The notes beneath the pieces are model-generated. The model saw only the letters and a list, made by a program, of their open reading frames with translations. It did no database searches and had not been told where the DNA came from. This document shows, piece after piece, positions 5,504 through 14,023 of a stretch of 64,000 bases of DNA (position 1 is the stretch's first letter; every line of letters starts with the position of its first letter). The stretch lies in IMG/VR virus record IMGVR_UViG_3300034198_017033, positions 141,559-205,558 of that record. One strand, written 5' to 3'. This DNA comes from a virus. Made by a program: the position numbers and the translations under genes.

Positions 5504-8359
5504 TTAGATGTTATCGAAAGATGCACCAGTGTTCATAATTACGAACTCTAATTGGATGAACTCTAACGCTCTAGTTGGTTTCAAGAATATCTGACCTGTA
5601 AGTTGATTTCTATCGATATCTTCTGGGTCATTTGAAAGAACCACTCTAAAGTCTGTAAGACCTCTTTCAGCTCTAATATTATCTAAGATTGGGTTAACCA
5701 ATGATAAGAATTGATTTCTTACAACACTATCGTTTTGTTCAAATAACAATCTGATAGAAACAGCAGAGATAAGTTTTCTAGCTTGTAACAATAGTCTTCT
5801 AACGTTGATTCTGTCAAGAGCAGATTCTTTAACTTGAAGAGTTTTATTACCCCAGATTTTAACACCATCTGATGTGAAAGTTGCAATTGGGTTAACTCTA
5901 TTTTCGTATAACGCATCTCTTTCAGAAAGAGTAAGTTTTTTACGAGCTTGAATACAGTCAACATCACCTCTTTGAATACCAGCAACAGCAAACCATGGGA
6001 ATGCAATGTTGTCAGTTAACGCGATGTTTCTAACTACATCTCTTGTTGGCGGCATCCAAATGTAAACATTATTTTCAGTATCGTTTACTTGAATCCATGG
6101 CCAATAAGTACATGAGTAGTTACTATCGAAAGAACCATCAGAATAGAAATCTGAAATTTCTTCAGCTGACATAACCTCACCACCAGCATTTGTATCTGGG
6201 GTTGTTAAAATATATAATGAGTCAGCTCTATCAGTTTCAACCATTTCAATAGCAGCCTCAATTAAGTTACTGTTATCAAACGTATCAATACCTGGAGTTG
6301 CAAACACATTAATATTAACTGCTTCTGGGTTTTTAAATGTCCAAATAGCTTCTAAATATGCGTAGTAATCTGAATTAATACCTAAATCACCGTTTGTAAG
6401 TGTTCTATTAGTAAAAGCACCACTATTTAAACCTTTAACACCATTAGTACCGTTGATTAAGAATGAGTCTAAGTTACTTCTTCTAGTTCTGTATATATCC
6501 CATCCATCAAAACCACCATAAGGTGCAAATGTAAATTTACGCGCATATATTTTATTATATGGATTATTAGCATCTGCTACAGCAGTACTGTTAAACGCAG
6601 CGTCACCAGTATCAAATAAGAATATTGGATTATATGTATCACCACTATTGTTAATCACAACAAATACATTGTCGATTGTAGCGCCAGTAGCATTAACGTC
6701 CATATGGAAACCTTTTGTAAGACCAGTCCACATATCATAAGTTTGTCCTACAGGAACCCCTTTATAATCAAAGAAATCCGAATCAATACCTACAGTTTCA
6801 GATAAACCTAAATAATATTTACGTTTATTTTCAAATGTACCATAAGCTTTTTTATACTCAATAGCAGGGTTAACAACTGTTGTATTGCTATTTTCTTGGT
6901 AATCTCTAATTGGGAAACCTACGAAACCAGCTGGAACCATATCGCTAGTATCTGAATCAGTATCCATCTCAATAAGAACATAAGATGATTTAGATGGGTA
7001 TTCACCATCAAGTGTACCTATTCTTCTAGCAACGTAATTATTAGATGTTGGGCTCATAGTACAACGACTGAATGTTTCCAATACAGTTGGTTGAGCATCA
7101 GTATCGTAGAATCCTCTAACAACAACATCAAATTCACCAGAATCTAAATTAATATTTCTAATAGATATTTTAAATTGTTCGTTAGCAGCGTTACCGTCTG
7201 ATATTGTCCAGAATCTAAATAATCTAAATAAGTTAGTACCACGTAATTCAGAAACTACATAAGGTGTAACTGCTGGTTGGTATTCTTTTTGATAATCAGA
7301 AAATTCTCCACTATAATTCACAAGACTTAAATTAATACCAGCTATTTTTTCAGCAGCGTTTAAATCAGTAAACATATTGTTATAGAACTCTTCAACAAAA
7401 ATTGCTGTTGTTCCATCTTGAGCTTCTCTACCCAATACTCTAGTAATGTAGTTTTGTTTTGTTTTATCAAACGATAATACATAACTAAAAGCACCTTGAG
7501 TATTAGATGTACCAGTCAACGCGAAATCACCTAAAGCGTCACTATTTGCAGCGGTATAAGTAGGGTTAAAACCTAAATTACCTGTAGCCGCACTAACTTC
7601 AAAGTTAGGTAACTGTGTAGCTGAATTTATTGTACCTCTAGAACGTAATAAAGTTACCAACTTGTTTTCAACATCAGAATATGCTGAACCAGAATAAGTA
7701 ACTGTAGCACCTGTTGTTGTACCAGTTGTATATAAACCAGTAGTACCGATTGAATTAACAAATAAATTAAATGATACACCACTATAAGTAGCACCTGTTT
7801 TTTTGTACTCTACATCTATAGATGCGACATTACCTGTAGCACTGAAAGTACCCAATATATTCAATGGATTTACTAAAGTACCATCATTATATAATTGTTG
7901 AATTAAAGGTACGTTTGAAACAACACTAACAACCTCATTAGTAGCAGTTATTGCTGTATATGAAATTATAGGACTATATGTGGTTCCTGATGAAGTTACC
8001 CCAACAGTATCAGGGTCTAATGTACCTTGTAATGTTATACCCCATGCTTTACCTGCATCATATCCAGAAAACCCTAATACTCTAGTTACGAATAATTGGT
8101 TTGATTGAGATAAATACGATTTAGCGATATAAGGTAATTCATATCTTGGTGCACCGTTATCTTTTACTCTAGTAGCATTTTGGCCACCAAAAAAAGATTG
8201 GAATTCGCCATAATTGCCTACAAAAATTGGTTGAAATGCAGGACCTATTGTAGTCTCCCCAACTAAACCTAAAGTTGTAACACCGATTTGACGTGTAATA
8301 AATGATAAGTCTTTTTCTGAGGTATAAACCCCTGGACTTACGAACACTTTTGTTGCCAT
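5504..8359 (-). CDS. gp18: Contractile tail sheath protein (T4 gp18-like)
   Basis: 951 residues. The N terminus (FVSPGVYTSEKDLSFITRQIGVTTLGLVGET) and C-terminal part (WGNKTLQVKESALDRINVRRLL, then TGQIFLKPTRALEFIQLEFV) are characteristic of phage tail sheath proteins, which form the outer contractile cylinder. T4 gp18 has about 660 residues; here roughly residues 110-350 contain extra Gly/Ser/Thr-rich beta-type sequence, probably surface domains inserted in the sheath fold. The start ATG at 8357-8359 matches the family N terminus. A late-type motif lies about 45 nt upstream and a terminator follows. It is expected to be among the most abundant virion proteins. Confidence 0.92.
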   Translation of the reverse strand: MATKVFVSPGVYTSEKDLSFITRQIGVTTLGLVGETTIGPAFQPIFVGNYGEFQSFFGGQNATRVKDNGAPRYELPYIAKSYLSQSNQLFVTRVLGFSGYDAGKAWGITLQGTLDPDTVGVTSSGTTYSPIISYTAITATNEVVSVVSNVPLIQQLYNDGTLVNPLNILGTFSATGNVASIDVEYKKTGATYSGVSFNLFVNSIGTTGLYTTGTTTGATVTYSGSAYSDVENKLVTLLRSRGTINSATQLPNFEVSAATGNLGFNPTYTAANSDALGDFALTGTSNTQGAFSYVLSFDKTKQNYITRVLGREAQDGTTAIFVEEFYNNMFTDLNAAEKIAGINLSLVNYSGEFSDYQKEYQPAVTPYVVSELRGTNLFRLFRFWTISDGNAANEQFKISIRNINLDSGEFDVVVRGFYDTDAQPTVLETFSRCTMSPTSNNYVARRIGTLDGEYPSKSSYVLIEMDTDSDTSDMVPAGFVGFPIRDYQENSNTTVVNPAIEYKKAYGTFENKRKYYLGLSETVGIDSDFFDYKGVPVGQTYDMWTGLTKGFHMDVNATGATIDNVFVVINNSGDTYNPIFLFDTGDAAFNSTAVADANNPYNKIYARKFTFAPYGGFDGWDIYRTRRSNLDSFLINGTNGVKGLNSGAFTNRTLTNGDLGINSDYYAYLEAIWTFKNPEAVNINVFATPGIDTFDNSNLIEAAIEMVETDRADSLYILTTPDTNAGGEVMSAEEISDFYSDGSFDSNYSCTYWPWIQVNDTENNVYIWMPPTRDVVRNIALTDNIAFPWFAVAGIQRGDVDCIQARKKLTLSERDALYENRVNPIATFTSDGVKIWGNKTLQVKESALDRINVRRLLLQARKLISAVSIRLLFEQNDSVVRNQFLSLVNPILDNIRAERGLTDFRVVLSNDPEDIDRNQLTGQIFLKPTRALEFIQLEFVIMNTGASFDNI

Positions 8360-8402
8360 ATTTTTTTACTTTTTAAGTGATATTATTAAATTTAATGTTT
8401 TG

Positions 8403-8420
8403 TTTTATAATAAATATCAC
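8403..8420 (-). promoter_or_regulatory. Candidate late promoter motif for the sheath gene
   Basis: The minus strand reads GTGATATTTATTATAAAA, about 45 nt before the sheath ATG. Confidence 0.5.
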
Positions 8421-8429
8421 TGATTTTTC

Positions 8430-8495
8430 AAAAGTGGGTTTGTAAAAAAATAATAATCACTTTTAGTATGATTTTTTTCATATTTTTATCATACT
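8430..8495. promoter_or_regulatory. Two overlapping-neighbour inverted repeats, candidate operator
   Basis: AAAAGTG (8430-8436) pairs with CACTTTT (8458-8464), and directly after it AGTATGAT (8465-8472) pairs with ATCATACT (8488-8495). Both are perfect and have spacers of 21 and 15 nt. They occupy the divergent control region between the sheath gene (minus) and the small RHH-like gene (plus), where an autoregulator would bind. Confidence 0.5.
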
Positions 8496-8511
8496 TATAG
8501 GTAAAAGACAT

Positions 8512-8661
8512 ATGAAAAGGGATAAAAACATAAAAATAACACCTTTAACCCATGAACTTCTTAAAAAATATTGTGAAGAAAATGGGTTAAAGATGTTTCA
8601 GTTTGTGGAAAAACTGATTAGAGAGGGTTGCACACCTAAAAAAGACTTATACGGTGAATAA
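8512..8661 (+). CDS. Small RHH/CopG-like DNA-binding protein (49 residues)
   Basis: ATG at 8512-8514, TAA at 8659-8661. The sequence KNIKITPLTHELLKKYCEEN followed by GLKMFQFVEKLIREG has the order strand (KNIKIT), helix (HELLKKYCEEN), G-turn, helix (MFQFVEKLIRE) of a ribbon-helix-helix protein. Such dimers bind operators and often repress their own gene. It is the only plus-strand gene between 1 and 17700, and inverted repeats at 8430-8495 lie just upstream. Its stop is 2 nt from the end of the convergent fibre gene. Small size makes the assignment tentative. Confidence 0.6.
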   Translation: MKRDKNIKITPLTHELLKKYCEENGLKMFQFVEKLIREGCTPKKDLYGE

Positions 8662-8663
8662 AT

Positions 8664-11600
8664 TTATGACATACGTTCAATACTAGTGTAACCACCAGTT
8701 GTGCCTTGACAGTGTATCGCTGTTATTCTATATATTCTACTGTTTGTGGTATCAATAAGGTGTAACGTTGTAGTGTCACCACCAGCGGATAAAGTCTTCT
8801 GAACACCACTTATGTTTTGATAAGTTGTTGTAAATGTAATACCACCAGAATTAGTATCACCTTGTAGTGCTGCACCAGCAACATTACCAACTAAAGTTGT
8901 ATAAGCAGCAAAACTACCACTCACAGCACCAGCTTGTACAAGACCACCAGAACCACCAGTTCCGTTAATACGAATCTTTAAGTTATCCATGGTTATCTCG
9001 GTACCAAAAGCCACGTTAAAACCACTCTGAACTTTTGTGAAGAAACTATGTCCAACAGTAGTTGTATCTACAATAACAGCCGAGTTACCTGTATTGGTTT
9101 GTGTACCTAAACGAATAGGATTACCATCCAATGAATTAATCCATACAGAACCACTATTACTGTGTATATGAAAGTTACCATCATCAAATAATTGACCTTT
9201 AGTTCCAACATTCAACGCATTGTTAGTCGCAGAATTACTTGTAACGCTTGCTGGGCTAGTAATTGTTATGATACCATTATCTGAAATACTAAATGTTGTT
9301 GCAAGATATGTGCTGTTGATGAATTCTATAGCACCTGTGTTGTTTACACGAATTGTTTTATTTATATTTGTTGCACCAGCAGACGTATTTGTGACTTTTA
9401 TGAAATCTACATAACCAGACCCACCAACTGTGTTACTACCAACAACAACGATACCTGATTGGTTATTAGAACCATTTATTGTAGTTGTTGTAAGAGTACC
9501 AGAATTTATTGTTGATGATGCAGACATAACTGGGGTTTTAAAAGTACTAATACTTGGATTATAAGTTAAAGTGGTTGAATCAACACCTAAACCATTACTA
9601 CCCGAGACACTACCTACAAAAGTTATATTATAATCAATAGGTGCATTTGTAATTTCTGTGATATTAACATTTACCGCGGTTGTTGCTGAAGACGATAAAC
9701 CATTAAGATTATTTGCTGTTACTGTTGTAGCTGAAATTGTAGTAGCTGTTAAATTATTTGTTTGTATTGTTGTTCCAGATATATCACCATCAGCTCTAAT
9801 AAAACTAGTTGCATTTCCAGCAGCATTAAGACCCTCAAGTAATCTAGTTACGTTATCAGCATTACCAGTACCATTTTTAATAGATAATGCACCTTCTGCC
9901 GAATTTGTTACAATCTCAGGTGTTGCTGAATTATCATACGCTTGTTGAAGTGTAGTGGTTGAAATACCACCAGTTCCACCTACTGTTTCACCAAATTTTG
10001 ATGCAAACGTAATTTTGGCTTGTGCTATATTACTTAAAATTGTTGCATCTGACCTAACAGATAATATTGCAATTAATACTGCGTTATCCCTAAAGTTTGA
10101 AAATGTTGTAAATGCTTCTGTATTAACCGCTGCAATTGCTGTTGTTAAATCAGCATATTTAGTTTGACCATATTGTATCCTAAATTGACCATTTTGTAAC
10201 AAATATATTCTTTGGTTTGTCGCTTGTTTTGCTGGACTTCCAATTGAAGTGACTACACCATTTAAATCATAATTTGCTGGGTCTATTGTAGTTCTATTGG
10301 TTGCTGTACCACCTGTTTGTGTTCTATATTGAAATGTTGTTGGTGAGTTTCCTGATACACTTATACTACTTGGGTTAAGTTGATTTGTCGTAAACCCAAT
10401 ACCTAACCCAAATAAAGTTCCACTACTAGTATTAAATGTTAGATTTGAATTAGGGCTTGGATAAATATTTTCATTTATTAATTTAATCGGTGTAAACATA
10501 TCACGAAGTTGTGATAATGGTGATACGTCTAAATCGGGTTCGTTAAATGCGTTAATAAGACTAGTTCTATTACCATGACCCATTTTACCCAAATAAATAT
10601 TTTGTCTTCTTTGTTGCGGTGTTGGAAATGTTGTCTGTTGTGTTATAGTACCAGCACTAGTAAGTAACAGGTATGTTTCTGTTGCCGTATTATAATAAAG
10701 TGATGGAATATTTGTTTGACCAGAATACTTAACATAAAGAACTTCTGGAACTAAAGGATTTGTTGTATTGTCAACCAACCAAGCATCTACTGGTGCAACG
10801 TTAAACGTGTTGCTTGACGCCAACGTTATTCCAGTAAAATTAAAAACACCTGTCGATATTGTATTACCCAACAACACATTTACTTGTAGTTGTGTCAAAC
10901 TTTGTACAGCGTTTTCATTAGTAATTTGAACTAATATTTTACCTGTTGTTGCATTTGATTCCAAACAATAACCAACGGTTGAAACCCTTGAAGTGTATGC
11001 AATATCATTTGGGTCGTTGGTTAAAGCCCCATCAATAGTATCAGATAAAAATACCTCTTGCCCTGCGGTAAACGCTGATGTGTTTAAATCTCTAACTACG
11101 CCAAAGTTTGTCATAAAACCATATTGTCCGCTAGGTATATCGTGAGTTGCAACACCTGAAGTTTGTGCTAAACCTACAGTAAATACGGTTCCTAATTTTG
11201 ATGCGTTAGCCAACGCAACTGTTGGTGTACCACCTGTTATAGTAGACCCTGTAATATGTAAAACTTGACCATTGTTGATTTGGTATCCTAAATTATTGTA
11301 AATTTTAATTAAACTTTCTTGACCCAAATTTACCGTAACATCATTTTGATTTGTAACAGGTTTATAGGATAAAGCGTTTTCAGTTGAATCAAAATATAGT
11401 GTACCACCAGTTGGTGATGGAACTATTGGTGTAGTATCAAAATCTAAATAATTAACAGTAAGACCGCTAGTAAAGATAGTATTACCATATACAGTACCAC
11501 CAGACAATGGTAAATAATTTCCAAATATTGATGAACTTGAATCTGAAAAAGGTACCCAATTAACTAAACCATCTTTATTTATATACATATTCCCAGTATC

Positions 11601-11705
11601 AACGTCAGTATATACACAACCTATAGTAGCTATATGTGATGGTGTACCATTACCAGTTTGGTAATATATTGAACTTATTGGTGTTGAATTAATTTTTTGT
11701 CCCAT
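8664..11705 (-). CDS. Large tail fibre or appendage protein
   Basis: 1013 residues, rich in G, S, T, N and beta-prone sequence. The N terminus (SSIYYQTGNGTPSHIATIG, then TGNMYINKDGLVNW) is typical of phage fibre proteins that repeat such short tags. LTATTISATTVTANNLNGLS in the middle recurs in the fibres at 14024-16072 and 25375-26757, and the last about 150 residues look globular. No catalytic motif or peptidase chaperone triad is recognised. It starts the fibre block with a late-type motif immediately upstream (11709-11733). The likely role is host recognition or appendage shaft. Confidence 0.65.
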   Translation of the reverse strand: MGQKINSTPISSIYYQTGNGTPSHIATIGCVYTDVDTGNMYINKDGLVNWVPFSDSSSSIFGNYLPLSGGTVYGNTIFTSGLTVNYLDFDTTPIVPSPTGGTLYFDSTENALSYKPVTNQNDVTVNLGQESLIKIYNNLGYQINNGQVLHITGSTITGGTPTVALANASKLGTVFTVGLAQTSGVATHDIPSGQYGFMTNFGVVRDLNTSAFTAGQEVFLSDTIDGALTNDPNDIAYTSRVSTVGYCLESNATTGKILVQITNENAVQSLTQLQVNVLLGNTISTGVFNFTGITLASSNTFNVAPVDAWLVDNTTNPLVPEVLYVKYSGQTNIPSLYYNTATETYLLLTSAGTITQQTTFPTPQQRRQNIYLGKMGHGNRTSLINAFNEPDLDVSPLSQLRDMFTPIKLINENIYPSPNSNLTFNTSSGTLFGLGIGFTTNQLNPSSISVSGNSPTTFQYRTQTGGTATNRTTIDPANYDLNGVVTSIGSPAKQATNQRIYLLQNGQFRIQYGQTKYADLTTAIAAVNTEAFTTFSNFRDNAVLIAILSVRSDATILSNIAQAKITFASKFGETVGGTGGISTTTLQQAYDNSATPEIVTNSAEGALSIKNGTGNADNVTRLLEGLNAAGNATSFIRADGDISGTTIQTNNLTATTISATTVTANNLNGLSSSATTAVNVNITEITNAPIDYNITFVGSVSGSNGLGVDSTTLTYNPSISTFKTPVMSASSTINSGTLTTTTINGSNNQSGIVVVGSNTVGGSGYVDFIKVTNTSAGATNINKTIRVNNTGAIEFINSTYLATTFSISDNGIITITSPASVTSNSATNNALNVGTKGQLFDDGNFHIHSNSGSVWINSLDGNPIRLGTQTNTGNSAVIVDTTTVGHSFFTKVQSGFNVAFGTEITMDNLKIRINGTGGSGGLVQAGAVSGSFAAYTTLVGNVAGAALQGDTNSGGITFTTTYQNISGVQKTLSAGGDTTTLHLIDTTNSRIYRITAIHCQGTTGGYTSIERMS

Positions 11706-11708
11706 ATT

Positions 11709-11733
11709 TTATTTATTTATAAATAAATATCAT
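11709..11733 (-). promoter_or_regulatory. Candidate late promoter motif
   Basis: The minus strand contains GATATTTATTTATAAATAAA, just before the ATG of the 1013-residue fibre gene. It has two overlapping copies of the T/A core. Confidence 0.5.
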
Positions 11734-11750
11734 GAGTATTTTAATTTAAT

Positions 11751-12041
11751 TTAAAAACCGTAAAAAGTGTGTTTTGGGTTATTAACAATTATTTCATTAT
11801 AACCAAAATCTATTTCTCTTTCACTCATGACATCAAAGTGATACCCATCATAATATTGAGTCGGTTCAACCTCATTTCCTTCATCATCACAAACTCCATT
11901 TAGTAATATTATTCTACCAACTTCTACTACAGCGTTTATACCTGTACCAAACAATCCGTCACTATCTATAACTTCCTTATTTATTAAATCGTTTATACCC
12001 GATTCTCTATCATTATATTTTAATTTATATATCTTTATCAT
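11751..12041 (-). CDS. Small protein cotranslated with a fibre gene
   Basis: 96 residues beginning MIKIYKLKYNDRESGINDLI, with FGTGINAVVEVGRI and YYDGYHFDVMSEREIDFGYN. No known family is recognised. Its ATG overlaps the stop of the 659-residue gene by 4 nt (ATGA), so translation is probably coupled. Similar small proteins next to phage fibres often carry integer-position or completion roles, but nothing here proves one. Confidence 0.55.
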   Translation of the reverse strand: MIKIYKLKYNDRESGINDLINKEVIDSDGLFGTGINAVVEVGRIILLNGVCDDEGNEVEPTQYYDGYHFDVMSEREIDFGYNEIIVNNPKHTFYGF

Positions 12042-14017
12042 AATGTGGTTAATTGTATTACTTGTTCATCTGTTAATTGTGTTTTCCATAAAGCTACTAA
12101 TTCAAATCTAGCTGTAGCTCTTTCGCTTACTGAACCTAAGTTTAGTTCATTTAGTACTGCGGTAAAATCGGTTTGTGTTGCGTATGTGTGTGTAAAAATT
12201 ATAGCACCATTAATAAAAACTTTAAAACCTAAATTTGAATAAACAAAGGCAATGTTTTTTTTAAAAACAATTGGTGATGTCAGAACAGTTGAATTTACAG
12301 CTGTACCATTTTTAGTTATTGCGCATTCAACTTTTCCATCATTACTTGCACAGAATATTGCGATTCTGTTAAGTGTTGTACTTCCACTGTTTCTTATTCT
12401 TAAAACAATCCCTCTATCAAACTGGTACCCCTTAACTAACAAAGTACCTTCTGTTTGACCTATAAGATTTTCAATACCTACCTTAGTAAGTGTTTCAGCG
12501 TTTTTTGTAACTGATGAGGCACCTGTTGTTATTGGGTTATAGGTTAGAGGTAGTGTAGAACCTGCTGCCGCACCTTGTTGGTACCCTAACCCTAAAATAG
12601 TACTACCCGTAATTGGGACTTGACTAGTCAAGTCCCCTACAAACCCTACCCTAACTTGAGAAAATTGTCCAGTTGAGGCGTTATCCATATGCATGTATAA
12701 CGCATATGTGTTTTCATTTATTTTAGTAATAGTACCTGTATTACCACTTAAATAATAATCTCTTGCTGTTAATGTACTAAATTGATAAATAACTTGTGTT
12801 GCGTTTGTGTAGTTTATTCCAAAAAAATCTGATGATGGATTTTTAACAAAAAAACACAAACGTTGAATTGGAAACCCTCTAGTATCAAATTGTCTTATAC
12901 TAAAAGTGCTCGACAAAAACGTTCCACTACTGAAATTATAATCAAACCCATCAAAACCTTCCCCAAATGCATTAGGTATTGTTGCCACTTGAATAGCGTT
13001 TGTGTTATTTGTATAACCAGATGTAATATTGTTATTTGTCCAACTATTTGTAAGTTGTGGTTCAGTAAGGAGTGTCGGACATGTGGTACCACTATAATCC
13101 AATCTAGGTATATTTATTCTTGTACTTGTTGGCCAATAGTCTTGTACATTACCCCCAACTGTAAGTTGCAAACCCCAAATATACACACCATCCACACCAT
13201 TACCTGTTGTTTTTATTGTGTCACCTAGAGATACTGCCAATCTATTGTTTGTAGTTGATGACGCTGTGAGTATCTTAAATCCTATTCTAAACCAACCATT
13301 ACCTACATTTTCAATAAAACTATTAGAAATATTTGTTAAACCATCAGATGACGTAAGTTGAGAATTTGTGATTTCACCTGATTGTAAATTTACTTGAACA
13401 AAAACTAATGTAGTAAGGTTTAGAGAAGTTGAAACCGATAAAATAAATCTGACACTATTTAAACCATTGTATTTTAAATAAACTGAAGCATTACCGATAA
13501 ATGGATTGAATAATGTATTTGCAAACCCTTCTGAAATTATCGATGTTATTGAAGTACTTCCAGCGTAACTATAAGTAACACCTGAGTTACCTACTATATT
13601 ATAAGCTGTGTTACTGTTGTTAGGGTCGGTTAGTGTATTATTAGTTATTGTTACATTTCTTTTTGTAAATGTTGAGTTTTCTAATTGAGATGTATATTGA
13701 AGTTGGTTATACGGAACGGTTTCTAGAAGACCCTGTGAATTAACCCTTGTTGCTACTGTAGCTCTTGTAACTGCAAAATCTGTTGTTCCATCATTTGGAA
13801 CAACACTAAATAATTTAGTCTCTTCATAACCGTTTGGTGTTATAACTAAACTTGCCGAATCTAGTAACCCCTTATATTCTAAACCATTAAGTTGTGTGTA
13901 CAAACAATTCTCAGCTTCAAATCTACCTAAATCTGAAAAAATTCTATTTTTAAACAATAGAATAATATTTCTTATTTTTGATGTCAGTGTAAATAACATC
14001 AGTCTTCTTAAACTCAT
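12038..14017 (-). CDS. Tail protein with lectin-like (LamG/ConA-type) domains
   Basis: 659 residues. After a short basic N terminus come RFEAENCL and PNGYEETKLFSVVPNDGTTDFAVTRATVATRVNSQGLLE, where 'RATVATRVNSQG' is a pattern common in phage minor tail and receptor-binding proteins. Beta-rich repeats follow (YSGTTCPTLL, SVYLKYNGLNSVRF), and the end reads NIAFVYSNLGFKVFINGAIIF then LNLGSVSERATARFELVALWK, typical of a jelly-roll sugar-binding domain. Carbohydrate binding at the host surface is inferred. It is 6 nt downstream of the 682-residue fibre gene and is part of one fibre operon. Confidence 0.6.
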   Translation of the reverse strand: MSLRRLMLFTLTSKIRNIILLFKNRIFSDLGRFEAENCLYTQLNGLEYKGLLDSASLVITPNGYEETKLFSVVPNDGTTDFAVTRATVATRVNSQGLLETVPYNQLQYTSQLENSTFTKRNVTITNNTLTDPNNSNTAYNIVGNSGVTYSYAGSTSITSIISEGFANTLFNPFIGNASVYLKYNGLNSVRFILSVSTSLNLTTLVFVQVNLQSGEITNSQLTSSDGLTNISNSFIENVGNGWFRIGFKILTASSTTNNRLAVSLGDTIKTTGNGVDGVYIWGLQLTVGGNVQDYWPTSTRINIPRLDYSGTTCPTLLTEPQLTNSWTNNNITSGYTNNTNAIQVATIPNAFGEGFDGFDYNFSSGTFLSSTFSIRQFDTRGFPIQRLCFFVKNPSSDFFGINYTNATQVIYQFSTLTARDYYLSGNTGTITKINENTYALYMHMDNASTGQFSQVRVGFVGDLTSQVPITGSTILGLGYQQGAAAGSTLPLTYNPITTGASSVTKNAETLTKVGIENLIGQTEGTLLVKGYQFDRGIVLRIRNSGSTTLNRIAIFCASNDGKVECAITKNGTAVNSTVLTSPIVFKKNIAFVYSNLGFKVFINGAIIFTHTYATQTDFTAVLNELNLGSVSERATARFELVALWKTQLTDEQVIQLTTL

Positions 14018-14023
14018 AACTTA

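Noticed and set aside
8465-8495. AGTATGAT inverted repeat as a terminator
   Set aside because: The stem is AT-rich with a 15-nt loop and no gene ends before it; operator use is more likely.
12863-13228. Cysteine-rich plus-strand ORF of 121 residues
   Set aside because: Antisense to the 659-residue tail protein; composition is that of reversed Thr/Asn codons.
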